Below, piece after piece: positions 42,552-50,552 of a stretch of 51,990 bases of DNA. The stretch spans positions 1 to 51,990 of the forward strand of contig NZ_JACVOO010000015.1 in assembly GCF_018882405.1 (NCBI RefSeq), in the 5' to 3' direction. Below the pieces are notes generated by a model. The model searched no databases. It worked only from the letters and a program-made list of their open reading frames with translations, and had not been told where the DNA came from. This DNA is from Polynucleobacter sp. 31A-FELB. GTDB lineage: Bacteria; Pseudomonadota; Gammaproteobacteria; Burkholderiales; Burkholderiaceae. A program made the position numbers and the translations under genes. Position 1 is the stretch's first letter; each line of letters starts with the position of its first letter.

Positions 42552-43826
42552 ATGAGTCATGAAATCGCATCTTATTTGGACCCTAAAAATCTTGGTGCTT
42601 GGGGCACATACCTCGAACAGATTGATCGTGTAACTCCTTATTTAGGCCCACTGACACGCTGGGTCGAGACCTTAAAGCGACCCAAGCGATCTTTAATTGT
42701 GGATGTGCCTATCGAGTTAGATAACGGCACGATTACCCATTTTGAAGGATATCGTGTGCACCACAATTTATCTCGAGGTCCGGGTAAGGGTGGTATCCGC
42801 TTTCATCCGGATGTCACGTTATCTGAGGTCACCGCTTTATCAGCATGGATGTCGATTAAAACTGCCGTTGTGAACGTACCATTTGGTGGGGCAAAAGGGG
42901 GTATTCGTGTTGACCCTAAAAAGCTATCGCAATCTGAGCTTGAGAGAATGACCAGACGCTTTACTAGTGAGATCAATATGATGATTGGTCCTCAAAAAGA
43001 TATTCCGGCGCCCGATGTCAATACCAACGAGCAAATTATGGCGTGGATGATGGACACTTATTGCGTTAATCAGGGTTACACCACCTCAGGAGTTGTCACC
43101 GGAAAACCAATCTCACTTGGTGGAAGTTTGGGGAGGAGGGATGCCACTGGCCGAGGTGTATTCGTAGTGGCAAGAGAGGCTTACGGGCAAATGAATCGCG
43201 AGCTCTTAGGAGCAAGGATTGCGATTCAAGGCTTAGGAAATGTTGGCGGTCATGCGGCTCGTCTATTTGCTCAGGCTGGCGCAAAGGTGGTGGCAATTCA
43301 AGATCACTCTGGTGCTTTGTATAACCCCAATGGCTTCGATGTAGATGCCTTGCTTGATCATGTCTCGCTTGCGCGCGAGATCAATGGTTTTCCTGGTGAA
43401 TCTATTACCAGCCAACAATTTTGGTCATCGCCATGCGATATTTTGATCCCAGCCGCATTAGAGTCTCAAATTACTCCGGCTAACGCTGCAAGCATTCAGG
43501 CGAAATTAATTGTGGAGGGCGCGAATGGACCTACGACACCAGAAGCGGATGACATCTTGAGGGATATGAATGTCACCGTTGTTCCTGATGTCATTGCCAA
43601 TGCTGGTGGAGTAACTGTGAGTTACTTTGAATGGGTACAAGATTTTTCTAGCTTCTTCTGGACTGAGGAAGAAATTAATAATCGCCTGGATATCTTAATG
43701 GTCGATGCCTTTAAGGGTATTTGCGATGTAGCCAAGAAGCATGATGTGAGCTTGAGAACTGCCACCTTTATTGTCGGATGCGAACGTATTCTGAAGGCTA
43801 GGCAGATGCGGGGTTTATACCCTTAA
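42552..43826 (+). CDS. gdhA: Glu/Leu/Phe/Val family dehydrogenase (glutamate dehydrogenase)
   Basis: A 424-residue cytoplasmic enzyme. Substrate-binding and catalytic motifs: [11 protein letters not shown] (~77-86), [14 protein letters not shown] (catalytic K115) and [19 protein letters not shown] (D155). The Rossmann nucleotide fold is [12 protein letters not shown] (~226-237), and its following acidic residue region (VVAIQDHSG) fits NAD preference. It interconverts glutamate and 2-oxoglutarate plus ammonia. Length and the [12 protein letters not shown] ending match the proteobacterial GluDH of about 420 residues. Single gene with a terminator after it. Confidence 0.92.
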   Translation: MSHEIASYLDPKNLGAWGTYLEQIDRVTPYLGPLTRWVETLKRPKRSLIVDVPIELDNGTITHFEGYRVHHNLSRGPGKGGIRFHPDVTLSEVTALSAWMSIKTAVVNVPFGGAKGGIRVDPKKLSQSELERMTRRFTSEINMMIGPQKDIPAPDVNTNEQIMAWMMDTYCVNQGYTTSGVVTGKPISLGGSLGRRDATGRGVFVVAREAYGQMNRELLGARIAIQGLGNVGGHAARLFAQAGAKVVAIQDHSGALYNPNGFDVDALLDHVSLAREINGFPGESITSQQFWSSPCDILIPAALESQITPANAASIQAKLIVEGANGPTTPEADDILRDMNVTVVPDVIANAGGVTVSYFEWVQDFSSFFWTEEEINNRLDILMVDAFKGICDVAKKHDVSLRTATFIVGCERILKARQMRGLYP

Positions 43827-43857
43827 TGATGCGCGGGCAGTTAGCCCTTTGAAATAA

Positions 43858-43884
43858 AAAAGCCCCGAGCAATTCGGGGCTTTT
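43858..43884 (+). terminator. Terminator between gdhA and ahpF (bidirectional)
   Basis: AAAAGCCCCGA-gcaat-TCGGGGCTTTT, a perfect 11-bp stem with A and T tracts, serves both convergent units. Confidence 0.92.
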
Positions 43885-43911
43885 CTACATCCAGATCTTA
43901 TTTAGAAAATC

Positions 43912-45456
43912 TTATGAGCGAATCAAGTAATCAAATGCCGAGAGGGAGGCTTTTGCACCTTCACCCATGGCAATAATGATTTGCTTATAAGGCACAGTGG
44001 TGCAATCTCCTGCAGCAAATACTCCAGGCATTGATGTTTCTCCTTTAGCGTCAATAATGACTTCGCCGCGAGGGGATAGATCAATCACGCCTTTGAGCCA
44101 ATCGGTATTCGGGAGTAATCCAATTTGCACAAAGATACCTTCAAGTGCAATGTCATACATTTGATTATTGGCGCGATCTTCATATCTCAAGGTAGTTACT
44201 TTGCCATCAGCACCCAAAACTTCTTTACTCAAAGCGTTGGTAATGATGGCTACGTTAGGCATGCTATTTAATTTCTTTTGCAAGACTGCATCAGCACGTA
44301 GCTTGGTATCGAACTCAACCAATGTGACATGACTCACAATACCTGCCAAATCTATAGCAGCCTCAACCCCAGAGTTTCCTCCGCCGATTACTGCTACACG
44401 CTTTCCTTTATAAAGCGGGCCGTCACAGTGCGGGCAATAAGCTACACCTTTACCGCGGTACTCTTGCTCACCCGGTACATTCATTTCACGCCAGCGTGCG
44501 CCAGTACTCAAAATAACGGTCTTGCTTTTCAGAACTGCGCCATTCTCTAGAGTGATAGAAATTTCATCGCCAGTCTTGCTTAAGCTCTTAGCGGTTTGCA
44601 AGTTCATAACATCAACTTCATATTCCTTCACGTGCTGCTCAAGCGCCATCACTAATTTAGGCCCTTCAGTTTCCTTAACTGAGATGAAGTTCTCAATGCC
44701 CACGGTGTCTGCAACCTGGCCACCAAAGCGCTGAGCTACAACACCCGTTCTGATTCCTTTTCTGGCTGAGTAGATTGCTGCTGAGGCGCCTGCTGGACCA
44801 CCACCAATGATGAGGGAGTCATAGGCAGCCTTAGTACTCAATTTTTCTGCATCACGGGCTGAGGAGTTGGTATCCAATTTAGCGGCAATTTCTTCAACGC
44901 TCATACGACCTTGGCCAAATACTTCCCCATTCAGAATCACGGTAGGTACAGCCATGATTTGATATTGATCCACCAAGCCCTGGAAGAGGGCGCCATCAAT
45001 CATTTCATGTTCGATATTCGGATTGAGAGCAGCCATCAGGTTCAAAGCCTGAACAACATCTGGGCAGTTGTGGCATGACAAAGAGATGAATGTCTGAAAG
45101 CGCTTTTTACCTTCCAAGCCTTTAATACTCTCAATGATGTCTTGCTCAACTTTAGGTGGATAGCCGCTAGTTTGCAAAATAGCCAAAATGAAAGAAGTCA
45201 TCTCATGACCCATTGGCAGACCAGAGAATGCAATGCGAGCAACTTCATCTGCCTTAGCAACAGTAAAGCTAGGAATATTTTTGCTGCTACCAGAAGTCTT
45301 TACTGTGATCTTGGTGGATTGCTCGGCAACCTCATTCAATAACTCCAGCATCTGGGCAGACTGGGTGCTGTCATCTAAAGTTGCCTCTAAAACAATCGGG
45401 CTCTCAATTTTTTCAAAATAGGCCTTGAGCTGGGCCTTGATGTTTGCATCTAACAT
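43912..45456 (-). CDS. ahpF: Alkyl hydroperoxide reductase subunit F
   Basis: A 514-residue flavoprotein. The N-terminal tandem thioredoxin-fold domain (~1-200) carries the redox pair CHNC at 128-131. The FAD domain has [10 protein letters not shown] (~218-227), the thioredoxin-reductase-like domain has the active site CPHC (C341, C344), and the NAD site is [10 protein letters not shown]. It moves electrons from NADH to AhpC. It lies 120 bp downstream of ahpC, with a complex hairpin region between. No frameshift; normal length. Confidence 0.95.
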   Translation of the reverse strand: MLDANIKAQLKAYFEKIESPIVLEATLDDSTQSAQMLELLNEVAEQSTKITVKTSGSSKNIPSFTVAKADEVARIAFSGLPMGHEMTSFILAILQTSGYPPKVEQDIIESIKGLEGKKRFQTFISLSCHNCPDVVQALNLMAALNPNIEHEMIDGALFQGLVDQYQIMAVPTVILNGEVFGQGRMSVEEIAAKLDTNSSARDAEKLSTKAAYDSLIIGGGPAGASAAIYSARKGIRTGVVAQRFGGQVADTVGIENFISVKETEGPKLVMALEQHVKEYEVDVMNLQTAKSLSKTGDEISITLENGAVLKSKTVILSTGARWREMNVPGEQEYRGKGVAYCPHCDGPLYKGKRVAVIGGGNSGVEAAIDLAGIVSHVTLVEFDTKLRADAVLQKKLNSMPNVAIITNALSKEVLGADGKVTTLRYEDRANNQMYDIALEGIFVQIGLLPNTDWLKGVIDLSPRGEVIIDAKGETSMPGVFAAGDCTTVPYKQIIIAMGEGAKASLSAFDYLIRS

Positions 45457-45484
45457 GATGTGTTCCTTGGTATTTAATCTTGAT

Positions 45485-45549
45485 GAGTCTATTGGGCAGG
45501 GCTTCTGCTTCTCATCCTGCCCAATAGACTCTCCGAAGAGAGTCTATTG
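45485..45549 (-). promoter_or_regulatory. Two mutually exclusive RNA hairpins between ahpC and ahpF
   Basis: In transcript direction (minus strand), hairpin A is CAATAGACTCTC-TTCG-GAGAGTCTATTG (45549-45522). It is a perfect 12-bp stem closed by the extra-stable cUUCGg tetraloop. Hairpin B pairs 45531-45516 with 45500-45485, a perfect 16-bp stem with a 15-nt loop. Both use the same middle arm (45522-45531), so only one can form at a time. No U tract follows, so this is not a plain terminator. It probably stabilises the ahpC mRNA end or controls read-through into ahpF. Confidence 0.75.
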
Positions 45550-45576
45550 ATTGCTAGTTACTGCTGACTTCGATGA

Positions 45577-46140
45577 TTAGATCTTGCCTACGAGATCCAA
45601 AGATGGAGTCAAAGTAGCTGCGCCTTCTTTCCACTTAGCTGGGCAAACTTCACCTGGGTGAGCTGCTGTGTACTGAGCAGCCTTGAGCTTACGCAATGTC
45701 TCAGAGATATCGCGAGCGATTTCATTTGAATGGATTTCAGCTGTTTTGATAACGCCTTCTGGGTTGATGATGAATGTGCCACGCAATGCGAGACCTTCTT
45801 CTTCAATGTGTACACCAAAACCACGTGTCAATGTATGAGTTGGATCACCAACCAATGGGAACTTCGCCTTACCTACTGCGGGTGAGGTCTCATGCCATAC
45901 TTTGTGTGAGAAGTGTGTATCAGTAGTGACGATGTATACCTCTGCACCCATCTTCTGGAATTCAGCGTAGTTATCAGCTGCATCTTCAATTTCTGTTGGG
46001 CAGTTGAATGTGAATGCTGCTGGCATGAAAATCAATACTGACCATTTGCCTTTGAGAGTCTCATCGGAAATAGTTACAAACTTACCGTTGTGGAAAGCTT
46101 GGGTCTTGAATGGTGGAACTGCTGTGTTGATTAGTGACAT
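45577..46140 (-). CDS. ahpC: Alkyl hydroperoxide reductase subunit C (peroxiredoxin)
   Basis: A 187-residue typical 2-Cys peroxiredoxin, started at the ATG 46140 with AGGAG upstream (the frame continues to 46188 without conservation). Peroxidatic C47 lies in FTFNCPTE and resolving C166 in GEVCPAKW; length and the MSLINT start match E. coli AhpC. It reduces H2O2, organic peroxides and peroxynitrite and is recycled by AhpF, encoded downstream. A LysR-type dyad (46238-46252) in the upstream region may be an OxyR-type site. Confidence 0.95.
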   Translation of the reverse strand: MSLINTAVPPFKTQAFHNGKFVTISDETLKGKWSVLIFMPAAFTFNCPTEIEDAADNYAEFQKMGAEVYIVTTDTHFSHKVWHETSPAVGKAKFPLVGDPTHTLTRGFGVHIEEEGLALRGTFIINPEGVIKTAEIHSNEIARDISETLRKLKAAQYTAAHPGEVCPAKWKEGAATLTPSLDLVGKI

Positions 46141-46237
46141 AGGTTTCTCCTGAAAAAAATGAAATAGTTGATTCACAACAGCAACCATTCTAGAGGCTAT
46201 TTATTTATTTGCATAATGAATAATTTAGATATTAATG

Positions 46238-46252
46238 ATCTATTTATTAGAT
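46238..46252. promoter_or_regulatory. LysR-type dyad upstream of ahpC, candidate OxyR-type site
   Basis: ATCTA-tttat-TAGAT is a perfect 5+5+5 dyad containing the T-N11-A LysR motif. It lies 98 bp upstream of ahpC and 122 bp upstream of the divergent Nramp-like gene, within AT-rich DNA. OxyR control of ahpC is known in proteobacteria; the link to this dyad is inference. Confidence 0.35.
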
Positions 46253-46373
46253 TAATAAAGCTACCTCAATATAGGCCTAAAACGCTCCTTTCGCTTATTA
46301 AACTCATTCGTGATGATATTTCGTGCTAACTTGATGAGGCTTAAGTGATTGAACACCCTATACCTTGCCATTT

Positions 46374-47645
46374 ATGAATATTCGCAGCATCTGGGCCCGC
46401 ATTAAAGCTCATCCTTTAACCCGTGTTGGGCCGGGATTAGTGACGGGCGTTGCAGATGATGACCCAAGCGGAATTGTTACGTATTCTCAGGCTGGCGCTC
46501 AGTTTGGCCTCAATATGTTGTGGACCATGCCGATTGCCTATCCCTTAATGTCGGCAATCCAGCTTTTGTGTGCACGTATTGGTCGGGTGACGGGGCGCGG
46601 TTTGGCGGCCAACATTAAAACCACTTTTCCGTCTGCGGTCCTTTTCTGTTTGGTGTTTTTGTTACTCATTGCTAATGTCTTAAATATTGCCGCTGATATT
46701 GCTGCCATGGGTGAGGTAGCCGAACTTGTGACTGGAATTAACTGGCACATCATGACAGCCTTCTTTGTCATGCTTACCCTCGCCTTGCAAATACTGGTGC
46801 CATATCACCGTTATGTTTTTTTTCTGAGATGGTTAACGCTGTCTTTATTGGCTTATGCAGCTGTTTTATTTACGGTGCATGTTCCTTGGGGTGAAGTGCT
46901 CTGGAGCACTTTGTTTCCAAGATTCAGCTTTAATCCTGAAGCTGCCGCAGTCATCGTGGGAATTTTTGGTACGACGATTAGCCCTTATTTATTTTTTTGG
47001 CAGGCTTCTCAGGAGGTCGAGGAGATGAAGGGTCACCATCAAGTTGATTTACTCTCTGAGAATAGTGCCACCATTAAGTCTGAGTTGCGTCGTATGAAAT
47101 GGGACACCTGGAGCGGTATGCTGTACTCCAATGTGGCTGCCTACTGCATTATTTTAGCTACCGCTGTGACTTTGCATGTTGCTGGAATCAATGATATCAA
47201 TACAGCCTCCCAGGCGGCATCTGCACTAAAGCCTCTTGCTGGAAATTTTGCCTACCTCTTATTTTCTTTAGGAATTCTAGGTGTAGGTTTAATGGGTGTC
47301 CCAGTTTTAGCGGGTTCTGCTGCTTATGCTTTATCTGAAGTATTTGGCTGGCCAGCAAGCCTTGAGGCGACCCCTTCGCATGCGGCAAGATTTTATGCAG
47401 TAATTGCACTCAGTGTAATAGGTGCACTCGTGATTCAGTACTCTCCCATTAGCCCCATGAAGGCATTATTTTGGAGTGCCGTAATTAACGGCGTCGTTGC
47501 TGTGCCATTGATGGTGGCGATTCTGATTCTGGCTTCCAAGGCCTCTGTCATGGGGCCCCATACTGCTGGAAAGATCTTATTATTTTTGGGGTGGTTTGCT
47601 ACGGCCTTGATGGCGTTCGCAGCAATATTAATGTTCTTAGGTTAG
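46374..47645 (+). CDS. Nramp-like divalent metal transporter with non-canonical metal-site motifs
   Basis: A 423-residue polytopic protein with about eleven helices, from the ATG at 46374. The first helix has ADDDPSGIVTYSQAGAQFG (D28-G33) in place of the Nramp DPGN motif. Helix 6 reads GTTISPYLFFWQASQEVEE instead of the usual A-M-P-H. The family (NRAMP-like, with DDPSGI) is widespread in Burkholderiales. Loss of the canonical Asn and Met ligands implies altered ion choice; some such relatives transport Mg2+. It stands divergent to ahpC, and a GST gene follows 6 bp later. Confidence 0.8.
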   Translation: MNIRSIWARIKAHPLTRVGPGLVTGVADDDPSGIVTYSQAGAQFGLNMLWTMPIAYPLMSAIQLLCARIGRVTGRGLAANIKTTFPSAVLFCLVFLLLIANVLNIAADIAAMGEVAELVTGINWHIMTAFFVMLTLALQILVPYHRYVFFLRWLTLSLLAYAAVLFTVHVPWGEVLWSTLFPRFSFNPEAAAVIVGIFGTTISPYLFFWQASQEVEEMKGHHQVDLLSENSATIKSELRRMKWDTWSGMLYSNVAAYCIILATAVTLHVAGINDINTASQAASALKPLAGNFAYLLFSLGILGVGLMGVPVLAGSAAYALSEVFGWPASLEATPSHAARFYAVIALSVIGALVIQYSPISPMKALFWSAVINGVVAVPLMVAILILASKASVMGPHTAGKILLFLGWFATALMAFAAILMFLG

Positions 47646-47651
47646 TTATCA

Positions 47652-48260
47652 ATGTTGCCAATTTTGTACTCTTACCGAAGATGCCCTTATGCAATGCGGG
47701 CTCGTATGGCTTTGAAATACGCTGGTATTCAGGTTGAGCATAGGGAGATTGCGCTGAGAAGTAAGCCGCATTCAATGTTGCTTGCATCCCCTAAGGGCAC
47801 TGTACCGGTCTTATGTGTTGACGGGTATGTCGTAGATCAAAGTTTAGATATCATGCGTTGGGCTTTAGAGAAGTCTGACCGAGATGGTTGGATAGGGGTT
47901 GATGAGGAAATCTCACAAGCTTGGATCGAGAAAAATGATGGTCCATTTAAAGTGCTGCTAGACCAGTGCAAGTATCCAAATCGATTTCCGGATCTGAACC
48001 CACAGGATGTTCTCAATAGCGCCATAGAGCTCATGCTTAAACCGATGGAGCGCGCTCTCCAATCTAGCAAGTATTTAATGGGAAATAAGATGTCTTTGGT
48101 GGATGTGGCCATCTTTCCATTCATCAGGCAGTTTGCTGCAGTGAATCCGCAACGGTTTGAAGGCCTGCCATTTGCCTCTGTCAAAGCATGGCTAAATCAA
48201 CATCTTGAGTCAGACCTATTTAACTCCGTGATGGATAAACATCCAACCTGGCTTGATTGA
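47652..48260 (+). CDS. Glutathione S-transferase family protein
   Basis: A 202-residue protein with an N-terminal thioredoxin-fold domain (LYSYRRCPYAMRARMALKYAG; the glutaredoxin-like CPYA motif at 11-14). GTVPVL and DQSLDIMRWAL (cis-Pro and glutathione-binding Ser region) follow, then an all-helical C-terminal domain (MSLVDVAIFPFIRQFAAVN). The Cys active site suggests an omega/beta-like thiol transferase rather than a conjugating GST. It is 6 bp downstream of the Nramp-like gene and probably co-transcribed. Confidence 0.83.
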   Translation: MLPILYSYRRCPYAMRARMALKYAGIQVEHREIALRSKPHSMLLASPKGTVPVLCVDGYVVDQSLDIMRWALEKSDRDGWIGVDEEISQAWIEKNDGPFKVLLDQCKYPNRFPDLNPQDVLNSAIELMLKPMERALQSSKYLMGNKMSLVDVAIFPFIRQFAAVNPQRFEGLPFASVKAWLNQHLESDLFNSVMDKHPTWLD

Positions 48261-48363
48261 TGTTGGTTGGCCGGATGACTTCGCCCACCCGATGCTGTAG
48301 TTATTCCAGGTAGATGTCGCGAGTAGCACTGCAGTTAGTGAAAACAGTGCAGCAGGAAGACTA

Positions 48364-48386
48364 AAAAAGGGGGCACCAATCCCTTC
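48364..48386 (-). terminator. Terminator-like hairpin after the first tRNA remnant
   Basis: On the minus strand AAGGG ... CCCTT followed by a run of T lies just beyond the CCA end of the tRNA remnant, as behind genuine tRNA genes. The stem is short. Confidence 0.4.
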
Positions 48387-48393
48387 ATATTAC

Positions 48394-48431
48394 TGGTGGG
48401 TCGGGTGAGATTTGAACTCGCGACCAACGGG
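48394..48431 (-). pseudogene. 3' tRNA remnant 1 (T-arm and acceptor, tRNA-Lys-like)
   Basis: The minus strand reads CCCGT, TGGTC, then T-arm GCGAG-TTCAAAT-CTCAC, then acceptor CCGACCC-A-CCA. This is exactly the tRNA 3'-half geometry (5+5+5+7+5+7+1+3). One T-stem pair is broken, and the 5' half (acceptor, D-arm, anticodon) is missing. The acceptor strand and variable loop resemble tRNA-Lys. It is a likely attachment-site relic. Confidence 0.7.
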
Positions 48432-48478
48432 CTCAAAGAGGCTTAATTGGCGCAGACAGTTCAGTAAATTGCTTAAAC

Positions 48479-49072
48479 CTAGTCACTGCTCTCCAAGCGT
48501 TCCAGAATCAGATTGGCAAGAATGGATTCATCGCCACTAAAAGCTAGCTCCATTGCTCGATAAATTTGCTCCTGCTCTAGGTCGGAGTAGTCCAGTTGAT
48601 AGCCTGCTGATTGACTAAGTTGCGAGATAAATATGCGTTGTACGCGACCATTTCCCTCCCGAAAAGGGTGAAGGGCATTTATCTCCGATAGGTAGTGAGC
48701 GAGTCTTTTTGATAAAGCAACAGCATACAAGCCTCTGAGCCAGTTTTCACGAGCTAGTTTGTTAAAGAGGTCGTTTGCCGCAGATTCAATAAAGCGCACA
48801 TTAGCAAAAGGACTATTGCCACGGCTAATATCTACTGTGCGAATCTTCCCGGCCCAGTCGTATACATCCTGAAAGAGAGCTAAGTGAATGCGCTGAAGAT
48901 GGGTAAGATCAAATTGACCTGCTATGGGCCTCTCTAGAATTTCAATTGATCGCAAAGTAGATAGCTCACCTTCAAAGGTGTCTAAATCTTGTGTGTTAGT
49001 TATTTCTGCTTTGTTTCGAAGTACGTCTGTACCTAGGTAGCAGTAAGTGTCATCCGCGTCATAGCGTGGCAT
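48479..49072 (-). CDS. Fic-family protein, class I toxin (VbhT/Doc-like)
   Basis: A 197-residue protein from the ATG at 49072; the frame is open to 49123 but that part overlaps the antitoxin gene. The Fic motif HPFREGNGRVQR is complete at 135-146 (catalytic H135; HxFx[D/E]GNGRxxR), so the enzyme should be able to transfer AMP to targets. The flap region SPFANVRFIES precedes it. The antitoxin gene overlaps the start by 14 bases. It lies between two tRNA 3' remnants, which suggests acquisition as part of a small island. Confidence 0.88.
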   Translation of the reverse strand: MPRYDADDTYCYLGTDVLRNKAEITNTQDLDTFEGELSTLRSIEILERPIAGQFDLTHLQRIHLALFQDVYDWAGKIRTVDISRGNSPFANVRFIESAANDLFNKLARENWLRGLYAVALSKRLAHYLSEINALHPFREGNGRVQRIFISQLSQSAGYQLDYSDLEQEQIYRAMELAFSGDESILANLILERLESSD

Positions 49073-49247
49073 AACGTTGTTTGGTTTCTTCCAGTATTTG
49101 CGCAATGCTCTTTTTGCCAGCAACGTAGTCAGTGAGGCTTTGCTCTAACTGCTTAGTTGGAACAATACCTTCAATCCGAGCAGAAGCTACAGCGTTAGAA
49201 ACGTTGTATTGGCGGGCTTGAGATTGGGTGGCAAGCTTAGTTGGCAT
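49059..49247 (-). CDS. VbhA-type antitoxin of the Fic toxin
   Basis: A 62-residue helical protein with SARIEG at 22-27, matching the inhibitory (S/T)xxxE(G/N) motif of class I Fic antitoxins. Glu26 is expected to insert into the ATP site of the Fic partner. The later TDYVAGKKSIAQILEETKQRY is typical of the VbhA family. Its stop lies inside the toxin gene, so the toxin is translated by coupling after its antidote. No strong ribosome site precedes the ATG. Confidence 0.85.
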   Translation of the reverse strand: MPTKLATQSQARQYNVSNAVASARIEGIVPTKQLEQSLTDYVAGKKSIAQILEETKQRYATL

Positions 49248-49306
49248 GCGACTATTTTAGTAGCTTTAGACCTATTTTCCTAGAGAATTCTGCTCAATAA
49301 TCCCCT

Positions 49307-49336
49307 CATAAACCCCTGATATTTCAGAGGGTTATG
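49307..49336. other. Hairpin between the VbhA-type antitoxin and tautomerase genes
   Basis: CATAAACCCCTGA and TCAGAGGGTTATG pair at 11 of 13 positions around a 4-nt loop. It lies downstream of the tautomerase stop and upstream of the antitoxin start. Without a U tract it may be a weak terminator or a processing element. Confidence 0.4.
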
Positions 49337-49351
49337 GGTGTAATCAAGGAA

Positions 49352-49741
49352 TTATTTGTGATATCGATATTCCTGAGTTTTCCCACCATACCCATGGCTA
49401 GCAGCCCTGACATCCTGAACGTAGATATAGCTCTCTTCATGCAGATTGCCTAGGATTTGTTCAAAACCCTCAAAGGCTTCCTTGATGTACTGAGCCTTCT
49501 CATCTTTGGTATTGGTTTTATCAGTAATCTTAATATCAAAGTAAAAGCTATTCGTCCTCTGCTCGCTTAATAGCTTGCCACCCACAAACCAATAATCTGG
49601 ATCTACGTATTCGATGGCAATAGCAGTCACTTCCTTTTTCTTGCCTAGAATGCGATGGGTAAGGTCTAGCAGTAGCTCATTAATGGCTTTAGTCGTAGCA
49701 ATATTCTTTTGTCCGCTGACTTTTACGTTCAAGATTGGCAT
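49352..49741 (-). CDS. Tautomerase-superfamily protein (4-oxalocrotonate tautomerase-like)
   Basis: A 129-residue protein starting MPILNVKVSG: after Met removal Pro1 is the general base, the defining residue of the superfamily. Two beta-alpha-beta halves are visible (ILNVKVSGQ...LLLDLTHRIL and YFDIKITDKTN...AFEGFEQIL), so it is a long-chain cis-CaaD/MSAD-like or fused 4-OT form. Substrate unknown. The promoter region carries a 17-bp sequence that also occurs upstream of the neighbouring MarR gene. Confidence 0.8.
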   Translation of the reverse strand: MPILNVKVSGQKNIATTKAINELLLDLTHRILGKKKEVTAIAIEYVDPDYWFVGGKLLSEQRTNSFYFDIKITDKTNTKDEKAQYIKEAFEGFEQILGNLHEESYIYVQDVRAASHGYGGKTQEYRYHK

Positions 49742-49786
49742 GTAATTCCCCTTTGGTAATTAAATAAAACACAAAATAGCAAATAA

Positions 49787-49803
49787 GTTAGCTATGCAAC
49801 TAT
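49787..49803. promoter_or_regulatory. MarR operator candidate, copy 1 (upstream of tautomerase)
   Basis: GTTAGCTATGCAACTAT, identical over 17 bp to copy 2. With its flank it shows AGTT-N8-AACT symmetry. It starts 46 bp upstream of the tautomerase start codon. Confidence 0.65.
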
Positions 49804-49822
49804 TTGAAAAATAAAAAAGTTA

Positions 49823-50242
49823 CTATTCCTTCAGGGCAGAGCTAATACCCCGGAGTTGTCCGACAACATCTTCAAAATGGTTTGTGCCTAACATCTTCTT
49901 TAGACGCTTGGTAACGGTGCCACTAGCAGCATTAATCGCATCCTTCATCTCAACAGCTTTCTTGGTTGGATGAATCTCTTGTTCACGGCCGTCCTTTTGG
50001 GAGGCAACCCGCTTAATTAAGCCCAGTCTTTCTAAGCCATCCAAACCTCTGGTGGTAGTCGGGCGGCTAATATTCATCTCCAAAGCTAGCTCACTTTGCA
50101 ATAGTGGAGCTTTATCTAAAACTACTCTGAGCATGAAGGCTTGAGAAGGCGTCAAACCAAAAGGCTTAAATGCACCAGTCCACTCCCGCTCTAGCTGGCG
50201 AGCTAGGCTGGTGGTATTGAAATAGAGGCATTGTTCAAACAT
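49823..50242 (-). CDS. MarR-family transcriptional regulator
   Basis: A 139-residue winged-helix protein: FGLTPSQAFMLRVVLDKAPLLQSELALEMNISRPTTTRGLDGLERLGLIKRVASQKDGREQEIHPTKKAVEM contains the recognition helix and the D-x-R wing (KDGRE). It likely represses itself and the downstream tautomerase gene via the shared 17-bp site. Such MarR-enzyme pairs usually respond to a small aromatic or reactive compound. It has the same strand and order as the tautomerase gene, with 81 bp between. Confidence 0.85.
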   Translation of the reverse strand: MFEQCLYFNTTSLARQLEREWTGAFKPFGLTPSQAFMLRVVLDKAPLLQSELALEMNISRPTTTRGLDGLERLGLIKRVASQKDGREQEIHPTKKAVEMKDAINAASGTVTKRLKKMLGTNHFEDVVGQLRGISSALKE

Positions 50243-50264
50243 GGATACAGTGTAGTTGATATTG

Positions 50265-50281
50265 GTTAGCTATGCAACTAT
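50265..50281. promoter_or_regulatory. MarR operator candidate, copy 2 (autoregulatory)
   Basis: GTTAGCTATGCAACTAT 23 bp upstream of the MarR start codon. On the minus strand it includes a TTGCAT that could serve as -35 box, with TACACT 17 bp later as -10, so binding would block transcription. Confidence 0.65.
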
Positions 50282-50289
50282 ATGTAGAT

Positions 50290-50313
50290 AAAAAAGCCCC
50301 GCAGAGCGAGGCT
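50290..50313 (-). terminator. Terminator after the second tRNA remnant
   Basis: On the minus strand AGCCTCGC-tct-GCGGGGCT (one G-T pair) then a run of six T. It has the position and form of a tRNA terminator. Confidence 0.7.
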
Positions 50314-50322
50314 TAGTAATGC

Positions 50323-50353
50323 TGGTGGGTCGAGCTAGATTCGAACTTGTGAC
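50323..50353 (-). pseudogene. 3' tRNA remnant 2 (decayed T-arm and acceptor)
   Basis: The minus strand reads GTCACAAG-TTCGAAT-CTAGC-TCGACCC-A-CCA. The T-loop TTCGAAT and the acceptor with CCA are intact, but the T-stem no longer pairs well and no 5' half is present. It matches remnant 1 at about 25 of 32 positions in the same orientation. Together they form direct repeats around 48432-50322. Confidence 0.65.
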
Positions 50354-50552
50354 TAAAAAAATGAATTTGGCGGCCAATAAACCACCTATTTTTTCGTGTA
50401 AAAATGCACCTAAAGGTGAAAACCCTTCTTTGCCATCCAATCTTTATGGATAATGGGTTTCATAGGTAAAGACCCTCATGGTTTTATAGGGCCCAGCATG
50501 TAATATGGAATTTTAATCTTAATCAATTTCAGTAAACATAGAGAGTTTTTAA
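50354..50552. other. Non-coding leader region before the amide hydrolase gene
   Basis: No gene seen. It contains CACCT-aa-AGGTG (50407-50418) and a larger imperfect hairpin (AAACCC 50420-50425 with GGGTTT 50455-50460, enclosing ATCC/GGAT). A usable start site lies at 50553 with GAGAG upstream. No clear promoter is recognised. Confidence 0.35.

Noticed and set aside
48326..48350. GCACTG/CAGTGC inverted repeat after the GST gene as a terminator
   Set aside because: The stem is only 6 bp and no T tract follows on either strand within a useful distance.
49307..49336. CRISPR-like or attachment repeat at the hairpin between the antitoxin and tautomerase genes
   Set aside because: It is a single imperfect inverted repeat, with no direct-repeat partner elsewhere in the window.
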